From Halichoerus grypus (lineage: Eukaryota > Chordata > Mammalia > Carnivora > Phocidae): a DNA stretch of 64,000 nucleotides. The stretch lies in assembly GCF_964656455.1 (NCBI RefSeq), contig NC_135712.1, positions 71,615,239-71,679,238 on the forward strand, in the 5' to 3' direction. The notes beneath the pieces are model-generated. The model did not search any database. It was not told where the DNA came from and worked only from the letters and a program-made list of their open reading frames with translations. Positions 24,748-35,789 of the stretch are shown here, in pieces; positions within the stretch are counted from its first letter, which is position 1; every line of letters begins with the position of its first letter. Both the position numbers and the translations under genes were made by a program.

Positions 24748-24801
24748 ACAAGTTTGACCAAGTTTTCTGACAGTCTTCAGGAAATGATAAATTTTCACAC
24801 A
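24748..24801 (+). CDS. ACAP2: ACAP2 exon 4 (BAR domain, residues ~78-95)
   Basis: The 54-nt, phase 0-0 exon encodes 18 residues, TSLTKFSDSLQEMINFHT, matching the ACAP2 BAR domain between exons 3 and 5. The acceptor tract is strong (ctttcggtttctttctcatag) and the donor ACA|gtaagt is consensus. It is separated from exon 3 by only 776 bp, the shortest intron in the window and the only one in which I see no recognisable transposable element. The downstream intron is over 25 kb. Confidence 0.97.
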
Positions 24802-24936
24802 GTAAGTGTCAGTAAGTAGGTATTAGTATGACCATGTAAATATTTAGTACTTTCCTTGAATGGTGGTATTTTATAAAATTACTTAAGTTGTAATTCAGTA
24901 ACTTTGATTTGCCAACTTTTTAGTTGGTGGATCTAA

Positions 24937-24982
24937 AATGTGTGTATGTGAGTGTGTGTGTGTATGAGAGAGAGAGAGAGAC
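24937..24982. repeat. TG/GA microsatellite
   Basis: Alternating gtgtgtatgtgagtgtgtgtgtgtat followed by (ga)n. Confidence 0.85.
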
Positions 24983-25708
24983 ATTTTATTTCTCATTCTA
25001 ATATAGTGAACTTAATATCAATGAGGTATATACCCATAAAAGTTATTTTTTTAAGTTGTGCCTTTGTGAGTTTTTAAGGAATTATTTTAAGAATGAAGAA
25101 GTAAAAGCCATTATTCTAAGTTTAGTTACTTCTTTTAAGATACACAAATATATCCCCTTTGTCTAATCAGTTGCCAGGATTAAAGACTGCTGTATTCCTT
25201 GAGCTATTTATATGTGCATTTAAGATTTGAAGACTTTTATTCTAGTTATTCATGAGGGCAAAAGATGCTGTTTTTTTCTGTTTTCCTTTGCTAAGAGCAT
25301 TTATTTTTATGATTATAACCAATGCAATAAAACCTAAAATCAGAATAAGAAAAAACCAAAAGATTTAAGGGCTTTTATCCCTCAAGAATGAGGGATATAT
25401 ACTACTTTTAGAATGTCAGGAAATTCCTTTATAAATTCTGTAAAAGTTTACTGAAAATGTTGTAGCTTGTAAGTTATATACTTCTTTTAAAAACAATTTT
25501 TATTGAGGTATAATTGACATGTTAGTTTCATGTGTATAGTGATTCCATGTAACGATTCTATATTTGCCTATATTGCAAAATGATTACCACAGTAAATTTC
25601 ACTTAACTATATGTATCACCACATATAGTTACAAATTTTTTTCTTGTGATGAGAACTTTCAAGACCCACTCTCCTACCTACTTTCAAATATGCAGTACGG
25701 TATTATTA

Positions 25709-25877
25709 TTATTTTTTAGAAGATTTTATTCGTTTATTTATTTATTTGAGGGTGGGGGAGGAGCAGAGGGAGAGGCATAGGCAGACTCAGCACTGAGCTC
25801 AGAGCCAGACGTGAGATCATGACCTGAGCTGAAATCAAGAGTCGGCTGCTTAACTGACTAAGCCACCCAGGCACCCC
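25709..25877 (-). mobile_element. CanSINE in L1
   Basis: Antisense SINE with TSD tgcagtacggtattatta / tgcagtacagtattatta at 25691-25708 and 25878-25895. Confidence 0.94.
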
Positions 25878-26546
25878 TGCAGTACAGTATTATTAACTAT
25901 AGTCATCATGCTGTACGATATGTTCCCACAACATAGTCACTTTATAACTAGAAATTTACACCTTTTGACCCCCATCACCCCCACCCCTGCCTCAGGCAGC
26001 CACCAGACCCGTCTGTTCTCCATATCCTTAAGCTTGTTTTTTTGTTGTTGTTTTAAAAATTTTACGTCTGAGTGCAATCATACAGTATTTATCTTTATCT
26101 CTCTGGCTTATTTCATTTAGCATAATGCCTGTAAGGTCCATCCATTTTGTTGCAAATGGCAGGAGTTCATTAATTTTTATGGCCGAGTATTATTGCATTG
26201 TATGTGTATCTGTATATATATATATACATCTGTATCTATATATCTATATCTTCTTTATCCATTCATCCAATGATGGACATTTAGGTTGTTTCCATGTCTT
26301 GGCTATTGTAAATAATGCTGCTATGAACATGGGAGTGCAGATATCTTTTCAAGTTAGTGTTTTCACTTTCTTCCCATAATACCCAGAAGTGGAATTACTG
26401 GATCCTATGGTAGTTCTAATTTTATTTCTTTGAGGAACTTCCATACTGTTTTCATAGTGGCTGCACCAATTTGCATTGCCACCAATAGTGCACAAGGGTT
26501 CCCTTTTCTCTGTAATCTCACCAACATTTGTTATTTCTTGTCTTTT

Positions 26547-26757
26547 TTTTGTTTTTTGTTTTTTGTTTTAAAGATTTTATTTATTTATTTGATAGAGAGA
26601 GAGAGCACAAGCAGGGGGAGCAGCAGAGGGAGAGGGAGAAGCAGACTTCCCGCTGAGCAGGGAGCCCAATATGGGGCTCAATCCCAGGACCCTGGGATCA
26701 CGACCTGAGCCGAAGGCAGACACTTAATGACTGAGCCACCCAGGCACCCTGTTTTGT
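26547..26757 (-). mobile_element. CanSINE in L1
   Basis: Antisense SINE with a T-rich G-interrupted tail. TSD about ttcttgtctttt / ttccttgtcctttt around 26535-26546 and 26758-26772. Confidence 0.88.
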
Positions 26758-27439
26758 TTTTCCTTGTCCTTTTGATAATAGTCATTCTAACAGGGATGAG
26801 GTGGTGTCTCATTGCATTTTGATTTACATTTCCCTGATGATTAGTGATGTAGAACATCTTTTCATATCAACCATCTGCATGTTTTCTTTGGAAACAATCT
26901 ATTCAGACCCTCTGCTATTGAGTTGTATGAGGGTTTTTTTAATTTTAATATTAACCCCTTATCAGATATATGATTTGCAAATATTTTCTGCCATCCGGTA
27001 AGTTGCTTTTTCACTTTGTTGTTGGTTTCCTTTGTAGTGCAGAAACTTTTTAGTTTGATGTAGTCCCACTTGTTTATTTTTGCTTTTGTTACCTTTGTTT
27101 TGGTGTCAAATCCAAAAAAATCATTGCCAAGACATGTCAAGGAGCTTACTGCCTGTGTTTTCTTCTAGGAGTTTTATGAGTTCTGGTCTTCCATTCAAGT
27201 CTTTAATCTATTTTGAGTTAATTTTTGTGTTATACGCTTTTAATATTTTTAAAAGCTTAAAATATATGACTGTCATATAATTATTTGGTGTTTCAAAATT
27301 TATTAGCAGCTGTTTATAACAAGAATATCAGCACTTATATTCTTTAAATTCTGCTAATTTTTGGTTCTTAGTATATTTGATTTTCTTTTTTGGTCAATAA
27401 ATTAAGGATAAAGTTATCTGATAATATTTATTTTAATTC

Positions 27440-28180
27440 TACTTCAAATTTTATCTGTACAGAAATTAGCATGTACAAGTATCTGCTTCAGTTCCTGATT
27501 TCAGTTCTTTTGAGTGTATATCCAGGTGTGAAATTACTGGTTCATATGGTACTTCTATACTACTTCCTTCTTGAGGAACCACTAAACTGTTTTTCACAGA
27601 ACCTGTACCATTTTACATTCCCACCAGCAATATATGAATGTTCCAGTTTTTCACATCCTTGTCAGCATTTATTATTTTCCATTTTTTTATCATAGCTATC
27701 CTAGGAGGTGTGAAGTAGTGTCACTGTGGTTTGGATTTGCATTTCTCTAATGCTTAATGCAGTTGAGCATGTTTTCATGTGTTTATTGGCACATGATATT
27801 GTATATCTTCTGTCATCATTACCATTGTTGCCCATTCAACTCCTTTGACCATTTTTAAATTGGAATTTTAAAAATTGAATTCTTTGTATATTTTGGATAT
27901 TAAACTCTTATCAGATAAGTGATATATAAATATTTTCTCCCATTCTATAAGTTGTCTTTTCACTTTCTTGATAATGTTCTTTGATGCACAAAAGTTAATT
28001 TTGATGGTATTCAATTTATTTTTTCTTCTGTTGCTTCTGCTTTTGGGGTCATATCCAAAAATCCATCGCCAAATCCCAGATCATGAAGATTTATTCCTTC
28101 ATTTTCTTTGAAGAGCTTTACGGTTTTAGCTCTGATATTTTGACCAATTTGTTTTTTTGATGACCTCTTACTCTCTTTTT
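27440..28180 (-). mobile_element. Second L1 ORF2 fragment
   Basis: Antisense ORF2-like sequence restarting the same L1 region (gtatatccaggtgtgaaattac, acattcccaccagcaat, tctcccattctataagttgtc). It is therefore a separate, older L1 from the one at its left. Confidence 0.75.
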
Positions 28181-28405
28181 GCCTTCTGGCGGATTTAGAT
28201 GCCAGAATATAGTATGTTTGATTTCTTTTTAAATCAGGTGATTGCTTGTATTTAAACTTCTTAAAAAATGTAATATAGTGAGAATTAATTTTGGGGGGAT
28301 AAAAGCTATTGATTTGAAATTAACATAACAGGTTAAATGTTTTCTCCATGATATCTTTTGTAATAGTCTTGTTTCTGTTATTTTCTTTAAATCAGTGTAA
28401 GTCTT

Positions 28406-28580
28406 GGGGTGCTGGGTGGCTCAGTCGGTTAAGCGTCTGCCTTCAGCTCAGGTCATGATCTCAGCATCCTGGGATGCTCAGCCCCACGCTGAGTCTGCTT
28501 CTCCCTCTCCTTCTGCCCGTCCCCTGGATCATGCTCTCTCTCTCACTCTCAAATAAATAAATAAAATCTTCAAAAAAAAC
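28406..28580 (+). mobile_element. CanSINE
   Basis: Sense SINE with TSD atcagtgtaagtctt / accagtgtaaatctt at 28391-28405 and 28581-28595; internal deletion after the B-box region. Confidence 0.92.
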
Positions 28581-28879
28581 ACCAGTGTAAATCTTACATT
28601 ATTGCTTTACATAAGAATACCTTGTTCTTTGTTAAAGTTTTATATGTGAAAAGTTATGGTTAAGATAAACACTTGGTAAATAAATTGTTTAAATGTGTAT
28701 TGGAAGCTTTCTTCTCAAGAAATCTTACTTCAAAGTATTTTAATAATCACTTTCATTTTTCAGTTTATTGTTTCATATAAAGGGAATAATAGAATTTGCC
28801 ATGCCTATATGTAAGGGTGTTATGAGGAACGCAGTATGTGAAAGTAGACTCTGGAGAGTGATATTCCTTTCTTCATATC

Positions 28880-29470
28880 AGTTTTATCAGTTGGCATACA
28901 TTCAGGAAAACAAACCACTTAGGATGTTTCTGATAGAAAGACTTTAATACAGTGAATTGGTTACAAAAATGTTAGAAGGTCTGGAGGAATAAAAAAAAGT
29001 TAAGGTGATGCCACCTAGAGATTAGTAAATATGGGAAGTAGCTATTGCCCCTGGGGCTGGAGAAACAAAAGGGAAAGTGGTGTTTCCCAGAGCCCCTAAG
29101 TACTGCACTTTTGAGAATACGGCCATTGTTACCTGGCCGGGAAGCCAGGAGCTTGCCTTCTTGTGGCTGCCTCAAGAGTCAAGGAGCCTGTAGTCCCCTT
29201 GAAACTGCCCAGATTGGTCACCAGTGCTGCTCAAAGTTGGTGTGGCTCACAGTTGCTTACTGATGTCTGTGTTAGAACAGAAGCAGGAAAAAACAGTGGC
29301 TTCCTCTATGTCTTGCCTCTTAATCTAACATTGGCTTCCATTGGCAGAATCTAACCTCTTTGTATGCAAGGAGGCCTAGGAAATATGTTTTGCAGATTTC
29401 TAGTACCTGGCAATATAGAGGAGGAGCCCATGGAAGGGTGATGTAGTGGTGAAAACCAACAATTAACCAG
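28880..29470. repeat. Probable ancient interspersed repeat, family not assigned
   Basis: The GC-richer block with caggaaaacaaaccacttagg, actttaatacagtgaattgg and gccccctgggctggag-like motifs looks like an old mammalian repeat (possibly LTR-derived). I cannot name the family. Open frames of 60-94 codons in it occur on both strands and look random. Confidence 0.35.
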
Positions 29471-29735
29471 CACAGCAACCATAAAGGCTATAATTTGAAA
29501 ATATTTTTGGTGGGCATGAGCATTTCTGAGTCTTTTCCAGAGAAATCTAGTTTTCACCTTCACAGGACATAACAGGATGAATCTGGAGGTAGGTGGGAGG
29601 GTCACGGCAAGGTGGGGGGGATAGCCATTTTCCAATCTTGGCTTTAATAATAAAAACCAATTGCACTGAGGAAAAAAATATTTTTGGCAGGCAAATTATT
29701 GTGCAATTTAATGATTTTTATCCTTAAAACTTCTT

Positions 29736-29922
29736 TTTTTTTTTTTTTTAAAGATTTTATTTATTTATTTGAGAGAGAGAACACCTGAGAGGGGATAGGG
29801 TCAGAGGACAAAGCAGACTCCCTGCCGAGCAGGAAGCCCGATGCGGGACTCGATCCAGGGACTCCAGGATCATGACCTGAGCTGAAGGCAGTCACTTAAC
29901 CAACTGAGCCACCCAGGCGCCC
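29736..29922 (-). mobile_element. CanSINE
   Basis: Antisense SINE with perfect TSD tatccttaaaacttctt at 29719-29735 and 29923-29939. Confidence 0.95.
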
Positions 29923-30239
29923 TATCCTTAAAACTTCTTATATGACTTTTCTTTTTTCCATATTCTCCATATCCAATATATTAGCAAAATATACCCCAAA
30001 TCCATCTAATAGTAGTTTCTCTGTCACCTCCACATCTAAACTACTACCACCTCTTGTTTAGGATTATATCATGGCCTATCAACTTGTGTTTCTGCTTCTT
30101 TTCTTGCCCTTCTACAATGAGTTCTGTATACAGAAGCCAGGAAGAACTTTTTTTAATTTAAATTTAATTTAATTTTTGAGAGAGAGAGCGCGCAAGTGAG
30201 TGGGATGGGGGACAGAGGGAGAGGGAAAGAGAGAATCTT

Positions 30240-30438
30240 TTTTTTTTTTTTTTAAAAGATTTTATTTATTTATTTGAGAGAGAGAATGAGAGAGAGAGAG
30301 CATGAGGAGGGGAGGGTCAGAGGGAGAAGCAGACTCCCCGCCAAGCAGGGAGCCTGATGTGGGACTTGATCCCGGGACTCCAGGATCATGACCTGAGCTG
30401 AAGGCAGTCGCTTAACCAACTGAGCCACCCAGGCGCCC
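30240..30438 (-). mobile_element. CanSINE nested in CanSINE
   Basis: Antisense SINE with perfect TSD ggaaagagagaatctt at 30224-30239 and 30439-30454. Confidence 0.95.
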
Positions 30439-30548
30439 GGAAAGAGAGAATCTTAAGCAGGCTCCACACTCAGCATGGAGCCCGATGTGGGGCTTGATCT
30501 CATGACCCTGAGATCATGACCTCAGCCAAAATCAAGAGTCGGATTCTT

Positions 30549-30626
30549 AGCTTTGCGCAGCGGCAGTATTGTAGCCAATGAGGTTTTTCTGAGGCGCGAT
30601 TATTGCTAATTGAAAACTTTTCCCAA
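30549..30626 (+). pseudogene. RNU4 pseudogene: U4 snRNA 5' segment (U4 part of a chimeric retrocopy)
   Basis: Begins exactly at the mature U4 5' end (agctttgcgcagcggcagta) and runs through stem II, the 5' stem-loop and ...aattgaaaacttttcccaa, about U4 nucleotides 1-78. It has a few substitutions compared with U4 as I know it (for example GCGG for GTGG and tttttctg for tttatccg). It lacks the Sm site and 3' stem-loops and passes directly into L1 sequence, so it is not a functional snRNA. Confidence 0.93.
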
Positions 30627-31098
30627 AGACGAGGTTCATATATACAATGGAATATTACTCAGCCATCACAAAGGATGAATACCCACCATTTGCATTGACA
30701 TGGATGGATCTGGAGGGGATTATGCTAAGTGAAATAAGTCAAGCAGAGGAAGAATTATCATATGGTTCCACTCAGATGTGGAACATAAGGAATAGCATGG
30801 AGGCCATTAGGGGAAGTAAGGGAAAACTGAAGGGGGGGAAATCAGAGGGGGAGATGAACCATGAGAGACTCTGGACTCCAGGAAACAATCTGAGGGTTTC
30901 AGAGGGGAGGAGGGTAGGGGGATGGGATGGCCTGGTGATGGGTATTAAGGAGGACATGTGTTGTAATGAGCATTGGGTGTTATACGCAAATAATCATGGG
31001 ACAGTACATCAAAAACTAATGATGTACTGTATGGTGACTAACATAACATAATAAAAATAATAAAAGGCCAGAGATCCACCCCCCCCCCCCCAAAAAAA
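30625..31098 (+). mobile_element. L1 3' part fused to U4
   Basis: Immediately after U4 comes L1 ORF2 end in sense orientation (catatatacaatggaatatt...; open frame 30647-31051 starts MEYYSAITKDEYPPFALTWM), then the L1 3' UTR to cataacataataaaa. The UTR is followed by about 25 nt of other sequence (ggccagagatccac and a C-run) and an A7 tail. A 20-bp imperfect TSD flanks the whole U4-L1 unit (30529-30548 and 31092-31111). Confidence 0.9.
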
Positions 31099-31529
31099 GG
31101 GTCGGATGCTTAACTGACTGAGCCACCCAGGCACCTGGTCAGGAAGAACTGTAAAAATATAAATTAGTTAACAGCGTTCCACTGTTCTAGCTTCCCATCA
31201 CACAAACGGAGTAAAATCCGTTATAACCATGGTCTACCAAGCCCTCTGATAACTCCCTGATCTCATCTCTACTCTCTACTTGGCTGTAGCTACTTGGACT
31301 CTGTTTTTCTTTGACATACCAAAGTAGTTCTCATCTGAAGGCTTTTGCACTTGCTATCTATTCTGTGCAGAATATTCTTCCTTCATATCTATGTATGGCT
31401 GTTTTCCTTACAATATTCCTTCTCTTCCTATGGATCTCCTTCACTTTATTTAGGTTACAACCTTTCAGAGAAACCTTCCTTGACCACCCTATGGTCACTT
31501 TATGTCATTTTACTCTGTTTTTTATACAC

Positions 31530-31580
31530 ATACACACACCCACACACACATGTGAGTGCGCCATGCACACACACACAGAT
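31530..31580. repeat. CA microsatellite
   Basis: Interrupted (ca)n within the L2 3' part. Confidence 0.85.
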
Positions 31581-31951
31581 GATGTACAGATATGTGGGTC
31601 TGGTTCTTAAATGTATATATGTACTTAATTTATTGTCTGTTCTAAGTTCCATGATTGCAGGCACTTTGTTGTATTAATCTCTGCTACTACCACCTAGAAG
31701 ATTCTTGGTAGAAAGTAGTTACTCATGGCAGAGTTAAGGAGACCGGGGTTATGAAGTTATTAAAACTCTTAAGTGTTTTTTTTTATAGTCATTAAATGAA
31801 TAAAAATCTTTTAAATCCGTGACAGCACACACTAGGTAGATAATTTAAAGAAATGTTTAAAAATTTTCTTTTATTGTTTCTGGCACTTGAAAAACTTCAG
31901 GATCTCTGTTTTGACTGTAAAATTTATGTTGCTTTAAAAATAATTTGCAAA

Positions 31952-32093
31952 ATGGGGCACCTGGGTAGCTGGTTAAGTGTCTGCCTTCAGCTCAGGTCCT
32001 GATCTCAGGGTCCTGGGATCAAGCTCTGCGTTGGGTTCCCTGCTCAGTGGGGAGTCTGCTTCTCCCTCTCCCTCTGCCCCTCCCCCGCCTTGT

Positions 32094-32135
<42 letters not shown>

Positions 32136-32362
32136 AAATAAATAAAATCTTTTTTTTTTTTTTTAAAGATTTTGTTTATTTATTTGACAGAGAGACAGCA
32201 AGAGAGGGAACACAAGCAGGGGGAGAGGGAGAAGCAGGCCTCCCGCTGAGCAGGGAGCCCAATGTGGAGCTCGATCCCAGGACCCTGGGATCGTGACCCC
32301 AGCCGAAGGCAGATGCTTAACCGACCGAGCCACCCAGGCGCCCCAATAAATAAAATCTTAAA
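31952..32362 (+). mobile_element. CanSINE with nested inverted CanSINE
   Basis: Sense SINE with TSD aaaaataatttgcaaa at 31936-31951 and 32363-32378. A (CT)n expansion lies at 32093-32131. Its A-rich tail was the target of an antisense SINE (32152-32344). Confidence 0.93.
32152..32344 (-). mobile_element. CanSINE inserted in SINE tail
   Basis: Antisense SINE with perfect TSD aataaataaaatctt at 32137-32151 and 32345-32359; tail-to-tail inverted repeat with its host. Confidence 0.95.
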
Positions 32363-33495
32363 AAAAATAATTTGCAAACCAACAGGAGATTACTCTTTGT
32401 CGGCTTGTCTGCTCAGAGGTCTTAAGGCTGTAGGTTGGTGAGCTTGTGTGTGTTTGTATATGTACTACATATGTATAAATAGAAAACTCTTTGAAACTAC
32501 ACTCAGATGTCCAGTGCCTTTCTAATTTTATTTGCATATTTTTTATAGCATCTCAGAAATTTTCTTACTAATAGATACAAGTATGAAATTCTAAGACCTT
32601 GGTTTATTTTAATAACTTTTCCTTTTATAGTTGCTATGCTGTCTGCTTTACCTGGCCTTTTTGTTTCTTGTTAACAAGTACTTTCAGTTTTTCCTAGGAG
32701 GAGTGACTTGTGTGTACTTGATTCAGAGTTCTTATATATGAGGCAAAGATTCTTCCTCCATCATAATACTGCATATTTCACTTTGACTAGAATGTACACA
32801 GGGATGACACATCTCTTGTTTACTATAATATATTCCTAGTACTTGCATAATTCTTACCCTGGGGAGGTCATTTAATTTTTCTGAGCTTTATGCTCCTCCT
32901 CTGTAAAGTGAATGAGCTTTACTAGATGACTTTTAGTTATAAACATTCTAAGGTTACAAAGCATTATTTATTATAAGATTTAATTATGATCTCAGAGCCA
33001 TTTGTTAAAATGTGGGAAAAGGCTAGCTGCATAAAATGCTTTATTTTAGTAGCATTCTCTATAACGAATTTTAATTACATAGCATTATAGGGTGAAGGAG
33101 GCTTTATAGGATATAACTGCTTTATAGGACAAACTGCTTTCTAAAATGTGTAAACACTGGAATCTGCTCACAGTCTATAGCAGACTTTGTAACACTTAGG
33201 TTTTGTGGTATCAATTTGTGTCAGGATAAAAAGCTGGATATTTGACAGATGTCATTTATGAATAACTTTATGGGTTTAAATAAATGTTTGAAATAACAGC
33301 CATTTGGGTTTTTAGCCAAGGAAGATTAAACATAGATTGGGATTAGATTGTCTCTGGTCATTTAAAAAAATTATTTGGATTCTTTTGTGGTTTATTTCTT
33401 CTGTAAAAATGGATATTACTGTTCCGTATTCCTTACAGTATGAGAATTTCCTAGGGTTGCTCTTTAACTCATGTCTTTATAAGATGCCAACTCAT

Positions 33496-33692
33496 GGGCG
33501 CCTGGGTGGCTCAGTTGGTTAAGCGACTGCCTTCGGCTCAGGTCATGATCCTGGAGTCCCGGGATCAAGTCCCACATCGGGCTCCCTGCTCAGCGGGAAG
33601 CCTGCTTCTCCCTTTCCCGCTCCCCCCTCTTGCACGCGCTCTCTCTCATTCTCTCTCTCAAATAAATAAATAAAATCTTAAAAAAAAAAAAA
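33496..33692 (+). mobile_element. CanSINE, young-looking
   Basis: Sense SINE with perfect TSD aagatgccaactcat at 33481-33495 and 33693-33707; A- and B-box well preserved. Confidence 0.95.
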
Positions 33693-34112
33693 AAGATGCC
33701 AACTCATGACTTTTCCAGAGCAGGTCATGTGTGCTACATTCTACTATGTATTGGAGTTGGCTTGAATACTGACTTGTTTTTCTGGAACACAGAGATTTCT
33801 ATAACTTCACTGATGATTCTCTTGGATTCTAACTTGCTGTTTGTGTAAGGAACTTGGAATATTTATTTGATTATTATCTTTGCTGAATTAAGCTTTAAGG
33901 TTGAATTGATGCATAAATTCTATAAAATGTGTAACCCTTTTTGCTTTGTTTTTTTGTAAGTTTGAGTTTCCGTATTGTAGCTGTCTACTCATTCACTCAA
34001 TAGATGGCTTTATGAAAGTGTCATGTCCTATCGGGTGTTGGTGAAAAACGTTTAGATTTTAAAAATGGAATTATGTTAAAGTAATTAATATTTAATAAAT
34101 AAAAACTTTTTA

Positions 34113-34299
34113 GGGGCGCCTGGGTGGCTCAGTCATTAGGCACCTGCCTTCAGCTCAGGTCATGATCCCAGGGTTCTCGGATCGAGCCCTGCATCGGGCT
34201 CCCTCCTCGGCGGGAAGCCTGCTTCTCCCTCTCCCGCTCCCCCCGCTTGTGTTCCCTCTCTCGCTCTGTCTCTCTCTGTCAAATAAACAAAATCTTTTA
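34113..34299 (+). mobile_element. CanSINE (left of tandem pair)
   Basis: Sense SINE preceded by aaaaactttttag and followed by aaaattttctttttag; TSD imperfect. Confidence 0.88.
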
Positions 34300-34317
34300 A
34301 AAAAATTTTCTTTTTAG

Positions 34318-34531
34318 GGCGCCTGGGTGGCTCAGTTGGTTAAGCCACTGCCTTCGGCTCAGGTCATGATCCTGGAGTCCCGGGATCAAGTCCCGCATCG
34401 GGCTCCCTGCTTGGCAGGGAGTCTGCTTCTCCCTCTGACCCTCCCCCTCTCATGTGCGCTCTCTCTCATTCTCTCTCTCAAATAAATAAATAAAATCTTT
34501 AAAAAACAAACAAACAAACAAAAAAAAAACA
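34318..34531 (+). mobile_element. CanSINE (right of tandem pair)
   Basis: Sense SINE with TSD aaattttcttttta on both sides (34303-34316 and 34534-34547) and a tail with (caaa)n repeats at 34506-34530. Confidence 0.92.
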
Positions 34532-34640
34532 AAAAATTTTCTTTTTAATAGAATTATGTTAAAATAAAACACATAGTATTAGGGAACATATTACATATTG
34601 AATGTATAACACTTCTAAATATTTAATATATAGATATATA

Positions 34641-34675
34641 TTTTAAAGATTTTATTTATTTATTTGAGAGAGAGC
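34641..34675 (-). mobile_element. CanSINE 3'-end fragment
   Basis: Only the SINE tail end (ttttaaagattttatttatt...gagagagag) is present; very short 5'-truncated copy or deletion remnant. Confidence 0.65.
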
Positions 34676-35580
34676 TGATTTTTCAAATTCTTGGTCATTG
34701 TCATTGATGAGAATGTTGTCTGCATAAGTAGGCATATTGGTGAAAGGCAGGTGAGTATTTATTGCCCTTTGCTCCTGATTGACAGGAGTTGATTTATTGC
34801 CCTTTCTTCCTGATTGATAGGACCTTCTTTATCCCATTAATTAGAATTTAAGTAATTCTGTCTCTTTAAGTTGTGCTTTAAGGGAGCAATTATTCATTAA
34901 GTTGAAGTGCTCTCTTTTTTTCTTTCATTGACATGTGTGATGCTTAAATTTTCCTGGATAAACTGAATAGATTTTGAATAAAGTAATGATGAACCTTTTT
35001 TGCAGGTATACACAGAAGTTGGTCTACCTACTTTTTTCTTCCTTTAACCCTTAATTAACTTTTAATAATTCTCTTTGTGGATGTAGATTATAGCATTGAC
35101 TCCCTAGTGATTCATTCTCAGCCTCTCCTTTCCAACACTCTGAATCCACACAGTTTGTCAGTGTATGTTAATTGTCAGAAATATCAAGGATTGCTTGAAA
35201 TAAGTTCATCAGATTGCAGAATGCTGCTTAAGCCATATTTTAATGTCAATAACTAGCATTAACCACACCTGTAAGTTGAGATTTATTCCTCCTAAACTTT
35301 TGAATTCTACTTTCAACTTACAAACTTAGGCACAGTTCTTCCTTTTGACAGCCAGTACATTTTGTTTTAAACAGCAGAGAGTGATAGTCTCATATCTTTT
35401 CTTTACCTAAAAGCTAAAAATGGATGAACCAAAGGTTTTGAATACTTTGTTTAGATTCATACTTTTTTTTGATAACATTTAATTTGGAATTTATGTCTAC
35501 ATTCAAACTTTTACTTTATGAGAGATCCTTTGTGAAATAATGTGTTACTAGATCTTCAGAATTTTCCAAATGAATTTTTA

Positions 35581-35789
35581 TTTTTTTTTTTTTATTTTTT
35601 TTTTTTTAAAGATTTTATTTATTTATTTGAGAGAGAGAATGAGATAGAGCATGAGAGGGGGGAGGGTCAGAGGGAGAAGCAGACTCCCCGCTGAGCAGGG
35701 AGCCCGATGCGGGACTCGATCCCAGGACTCCAGGATCATGACCTGAGCCGAAGGCAGTTGCTTAACCAACTGAGCCACCCAGGCGCCCC
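35581..35789 (-). mobile_element. CanSINE
   Basis: Antisense SINE with perfect TSD tccaaatgaattttta at 35565-35580 and 35790-35805. Confidence 0.95.

Larger units (their letters stand above)
25480..27270 (-). mobile_element. L1 (L1MA-like) 3' UTR and ORF2 end
   Basis: Antisense L1 with 3' UTR (tttttattgaggtataattgacatg) and ORF2 C-terminal region (ttgcaaatggcaggagttca, caccaatttgcattgcc). Interrupted by CanSINEs at 25709-25877 and 26547-26757. A 92-codon open frame at 27140-26862 (minus) is an ORF2 remnant (TKAKINKWDYIKLKSFC), not a gene. Confidence 0.85.
30149..31139 (-). mobile_element. CanSINE host of two nested insertions
   Basis: Antisense SINE in three pieces, 30149-30239, 30439-30548 and 31112-31139. 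Outer TSD caggaagaact at 30138-30148 and 31140-31150. It was interrupted by another CanSINE and by the U4-L1 chimera. Confidence 0.88.
29985..31725 (+). mobile_element. L2 LINE 3' part, split by a nest of insertions
   Basis: L2-like sequence at 29985-30137 (aaatccatctaatagtag...cttgcccttctacaat) resumes at 31151-31725 (ttccactgttctagcttccc, ggcttttgcacttgc, gaaaccttccttgacc, tccatgattgcaggcac). The split is caused by a CanSINE (30149-31139) that itself contains two further insertions. A CA repeat sits at 31530-31580. Confidence 0.7.

Noticed and set aside
28972..29635. Overlapping 60-94 codon frames on both strands as a gene
   Set aside because: Frames on both strands overlap, match no family I know, and lie in a probable old interspersed repeat.
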